Positions 5,914 through 7,317 of a stretch of 7,317 nucleotides of DNA are shown in pieces. The number at the start of each line of letters is the position of its first letter. Positions within the stretch are counted from its first letter, which is position 1. The stretch covers positions 1-7,317 of the forward strand of contig JANWUU010000112.1 of the NCBI GenBank assembly GCA_025057735.1. The letters run 5' to 3'. The position numbers were made by a program, and so were the translations under genes. Source of the DNA: Burkholderiaceae bacterium. Its GTDB lineage: Bacteria > Pseudomonadota > Gammaproteobacteria > Burkholderiales > Burkholderiaceae. Under the pieces are notes generated by a model that worked only from the letters and a program-made list of their open reading frames with translations, had not been told where the DNA came from and did not search any database.

Positions 5914-6057
5914 CTAAACCTTGGCGAGCGCCTGGAAGCCTTCGGCGCGCACCAGCGGGCAGTCGCGCCGCAGGTAAACGACGTTCTCGCGGTAGGTGTC
6001 GATCGCCACCCGGCGCGCGGCGAGCGCCTGCATGCCAGCGCTGGGTTCAGACGGCAT
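5914..6057 (-). pseudogene. N-terminal 47 codons of the phosphorylase, cut off by an amber codon (TAG 5916-5914)
   Basis: In the same frame as the main body, with no shift, the stretch reads from ATG 6057 to [17 protein letters not shown] (17-33) and [12 protein letters not shown] (36-47). It then meets TAG and continues as [13 protein letters not shown]. The pre-stop segment looks like the usual N-terminus of the type-2 phosphorylase family (my recollection of AIDTY...Y..RDC and EGF.AL motifs), and the joined length of 528 codons is close to the family's roughly 500. Two starts are possible: ATG 6057, overlapping the upstream gene by 11 bases, or ATG 6033, 13 bases after the upstream stop. 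Neither has a clear ribosome binding site, so coupling to the upstream gene is likely. One base change (for example GAG, CAG or AAG to TAG) would explain the break. A sequencing or assembly error is a real alternative. Confidence 0.75.
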
Positions 6058-7317
6058 AGGGTTGCAGCGGCTCGGCCACCGTGGTCGGCCAGCGCAGCTC
6101 GCGCGCGATGCGGGCCGAAAACGCATGCGCAGCCGTGGGCTCGCCGTGCACGATAAAGGTCGCCTTCGGCCGGCGCGCGAAGCCGCGCAGCCAGTCGATC
6201 AGCGAATCCTGCCCGGCATGTGCGGACAGCCCGCCCAGCGTGTGCAGGCTGGCGCGCACCGGCACCGTGTCGCCGAACAGGCGTACGCTTTTCGCGCCGT
6301 CGACGAGCTGGCGGCCCAGTGTGCCGGCCGCCTGGAAGCCGGTGAACAGCACGGCGCACTCGCGCCGCGACAGGTTGTGCCGCAGGTGGTGGCGGATACG
6401 GCCGGCCTCGCACATGCCGCTGGCGGCGATGATCAGCGCGCCATTGCGGATCGAGTTTAAGAACATCGAATCCTCCACGCTCTCCGTGTAGCGCAGCGCG
6501 AACGGCAGCTTGGGCGCACCCGGCCGGCGCGTGTAGGCAGCGTGGAACTCGGCGGCCAGCTCGTCCAGGGCCTCCAGATGCGCGAACGTGACCTCGCTCG
6601 CCTGCCGTGCCAGCGGCGAATCGACGAACACCAGCGGCGCCTGCACGCGCCCCGCCTGCGCCAGCCGGTACAGCAGCAGCAGGAATTCCTGCGTTCTTCC
6701 GAGGGCGAACGCCGGCACGATCACGTTGCCGCGCCGCTTTTGCAGCACGTCGGCCACCACCTGCACCAGCTCGTCCTCGGTCTCCTGCAGACCGCGGTGG
6801 TTGCGGTCGCCGTACGTGGATTCGACCACCAGCACGTCGGCCGCCTCCGCCTGCGCGCGGTCGCGCACCAGCAGCGGTGAGGCCTCGCCCAGATCGCCGG
6901 AGACCACCAGCAGCCGCTCGCGCCCGTCCTCGCGCACGCGCACCTCGACGAAGGCCGCGCCGACGATGTGCCCGGCATTGCGGAAGCGCACGGTCGCCGC
7001 CGGATGCGGCCGGAACTCCACGTCGTAGGGCATGCCGATCAGTCGTGGCGCCAGCCGGTCGACGGCGGCCACGTCGTATAGCGGCGCGTACGCGCCGCCG
7101 CGGCGGTCGTCGCGCCCCTGCACGAACGCGCTGTCTTTCAGCATCACCGGCACCAGATCCGCGGTCGGCCGTGTGCAGTAGACGAGCGGCGTCGGTTGCC
7201 GCGGCGCGGCGGGCGCGAAGCGCGGCAGCAGCCCGCAATGATCGATGTGCGCGTGCGTCAACAGCACGAAATCGAGCCGTCCCAGATCGCGCGTGTAGGC
7301 GGCGCGGTTCTTCGCCG
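6047..7317 (-). CDS. Beta-CASP metallo-beta-lactamase-fold RNA-processing nuclease (5' end beyond the window)
   Basis: Predicted zinc-dependent RNase of the CPSF73/YSH1-like beta-CASP family. The visible 422 residues (numbered from the first full codon at 7315) hold every motif except the far N-terminus. They are [11 protein letters not shown] (18-28, the HxHxDH zinc motif), NAGHIVGAA (113-121, His116), VSGDLGE (138-144, Asp141), the beta-CASP motif [11 protein letters not shown] (164-173), [10 protein letters not shown] (201-210), [14 protein letters not shown] (298-311), then motif B GLSAHAGQ (362-369) and motif C FIVHGEP (387-393) in the C-terminal RNA-specificity region. Probably only about 30-40 residues are missing. 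Bacterial members are usually annotated simply as MBL-fold hydrolases or exonucleases, and their substrate is rarely tested. The stop overlaps or nearly abuts the phosphorylase start, so the genes share a message and probably a pathway. Confidence 0.92.
   Translation of the reverse strand, partial: AKNRAAYTRDLGRLDFVLLTHAHIDHCGLLPRFAPAAPRQPTPLVYCTRPTADLVPVMLKDSAFVQGRDDRRGGAYAPLYDVAAVDRLAPRLIGMPYDVEFRPHPAATVRFRNAGHIVGAAFVEVRVREDGRERLLVVSGDLGEASPLLVRDRAQAEAADVLVVESTYGDRNHRGLQETEDELVQVVADVLQKRRGNVIVPAFALGRTQEFLLLLYRLAQAGRVQAPLVFVDSPLARQASEVTFAHLEALDELAAEFHAAYTRRPGAPKLPFALRYTESVEDSMFLNSIRNGALIIAASGMCEAGRIRHHLRHNLSRRECAVLFTGFQAAGTLGRQLVDGAKSVRLFGDTVPVRASLHTLGGLSAHAGQDSLIDWLRGFARRPKATFIVHGEPTAAHAFSARIARELRWPTTVAEPLQPYAV

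Noticed and set aside
4252..6156. Plus-strand 634-codon frame opposite the phosphorylase and PRPP synthetase genes
   Set aside because: Long only because of high GC. The composition (Arg, His, Gln, Ala) is that of an antisense shadow, and both minus-strand genes have clear catalytic motifs.
5586..7238. Minus-strand 550-codon frame across the nuclease and phosphorylase genes
   Set aside because: Out of frame with both recognised genes; Arg/Ala-rich and without motifs.

Overview
The window is very GC-rich (about 70% by eye), densely coded, and carries gene families typical of a beta- or gammaproteobacterium. The evidence is a ybhP-clsB pair arranged as in enterobacteria, a Tat-exported PhoD phosphatase, and a small SWIB protein with a histone H1-like lysine/alanine tail. 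I cannot name the genus. Six protein-coding loci are visible, two of them cut by the window edges, and one is interrupted by an in-frame amber codon.

Left part (1-2770): a phosphoester-chemistry cluster. The first 230 codons of a PhoD-type alkaline phosphatase run leftward off the window. Thirty-eight bases away and divergent is a YbhP-like endonuclease/exonuclease/phosphatase-fold protein. It overlaps by 4 bases (ATGA) with a ClsB-type cardiolipin synthase carrying two complete HKD motifs. These two are almost certainly co-translated, and their products probably act on phospholipid or other phosphodiester substrates at the membrane.

Middle (2771-3494): the largest non-coding stretch, about 290 bases. 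It holds an imperfect inverted repeat, a strong intrinsic terminator for the clsB operon, two similar small T/A-stem hairpins and a candidate promoter. Then comes a monocistronic gene for a 127-residue protein with a Lys/Ala tail and a SWIB domain, closed by a GC hairpin with a T-run.

Right part (3495-7317): a leftward operon whose first gene starts outside the window. Its order of transcription is (1) a beta-CASP metallo-beta-lactamase-fold protein of the RNA-processing type, (2) a type-2 thymidine/AMP phosphorylase family protein, and (3) a short ribose-phosphate diphosphokinase (PRPP synthetase) homologue. The combination suggests a salvage route from RNA through nucleoside monophosphates to free base plus activated ribose phosphate, but this is inference. 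The phosphorylase frame is continuous over about 528 codons except for one TAG at codon 48. It is therefore a recent nonsense mutation, a sequencing error, or a gene read by restart at the GTG immediately after the stop.
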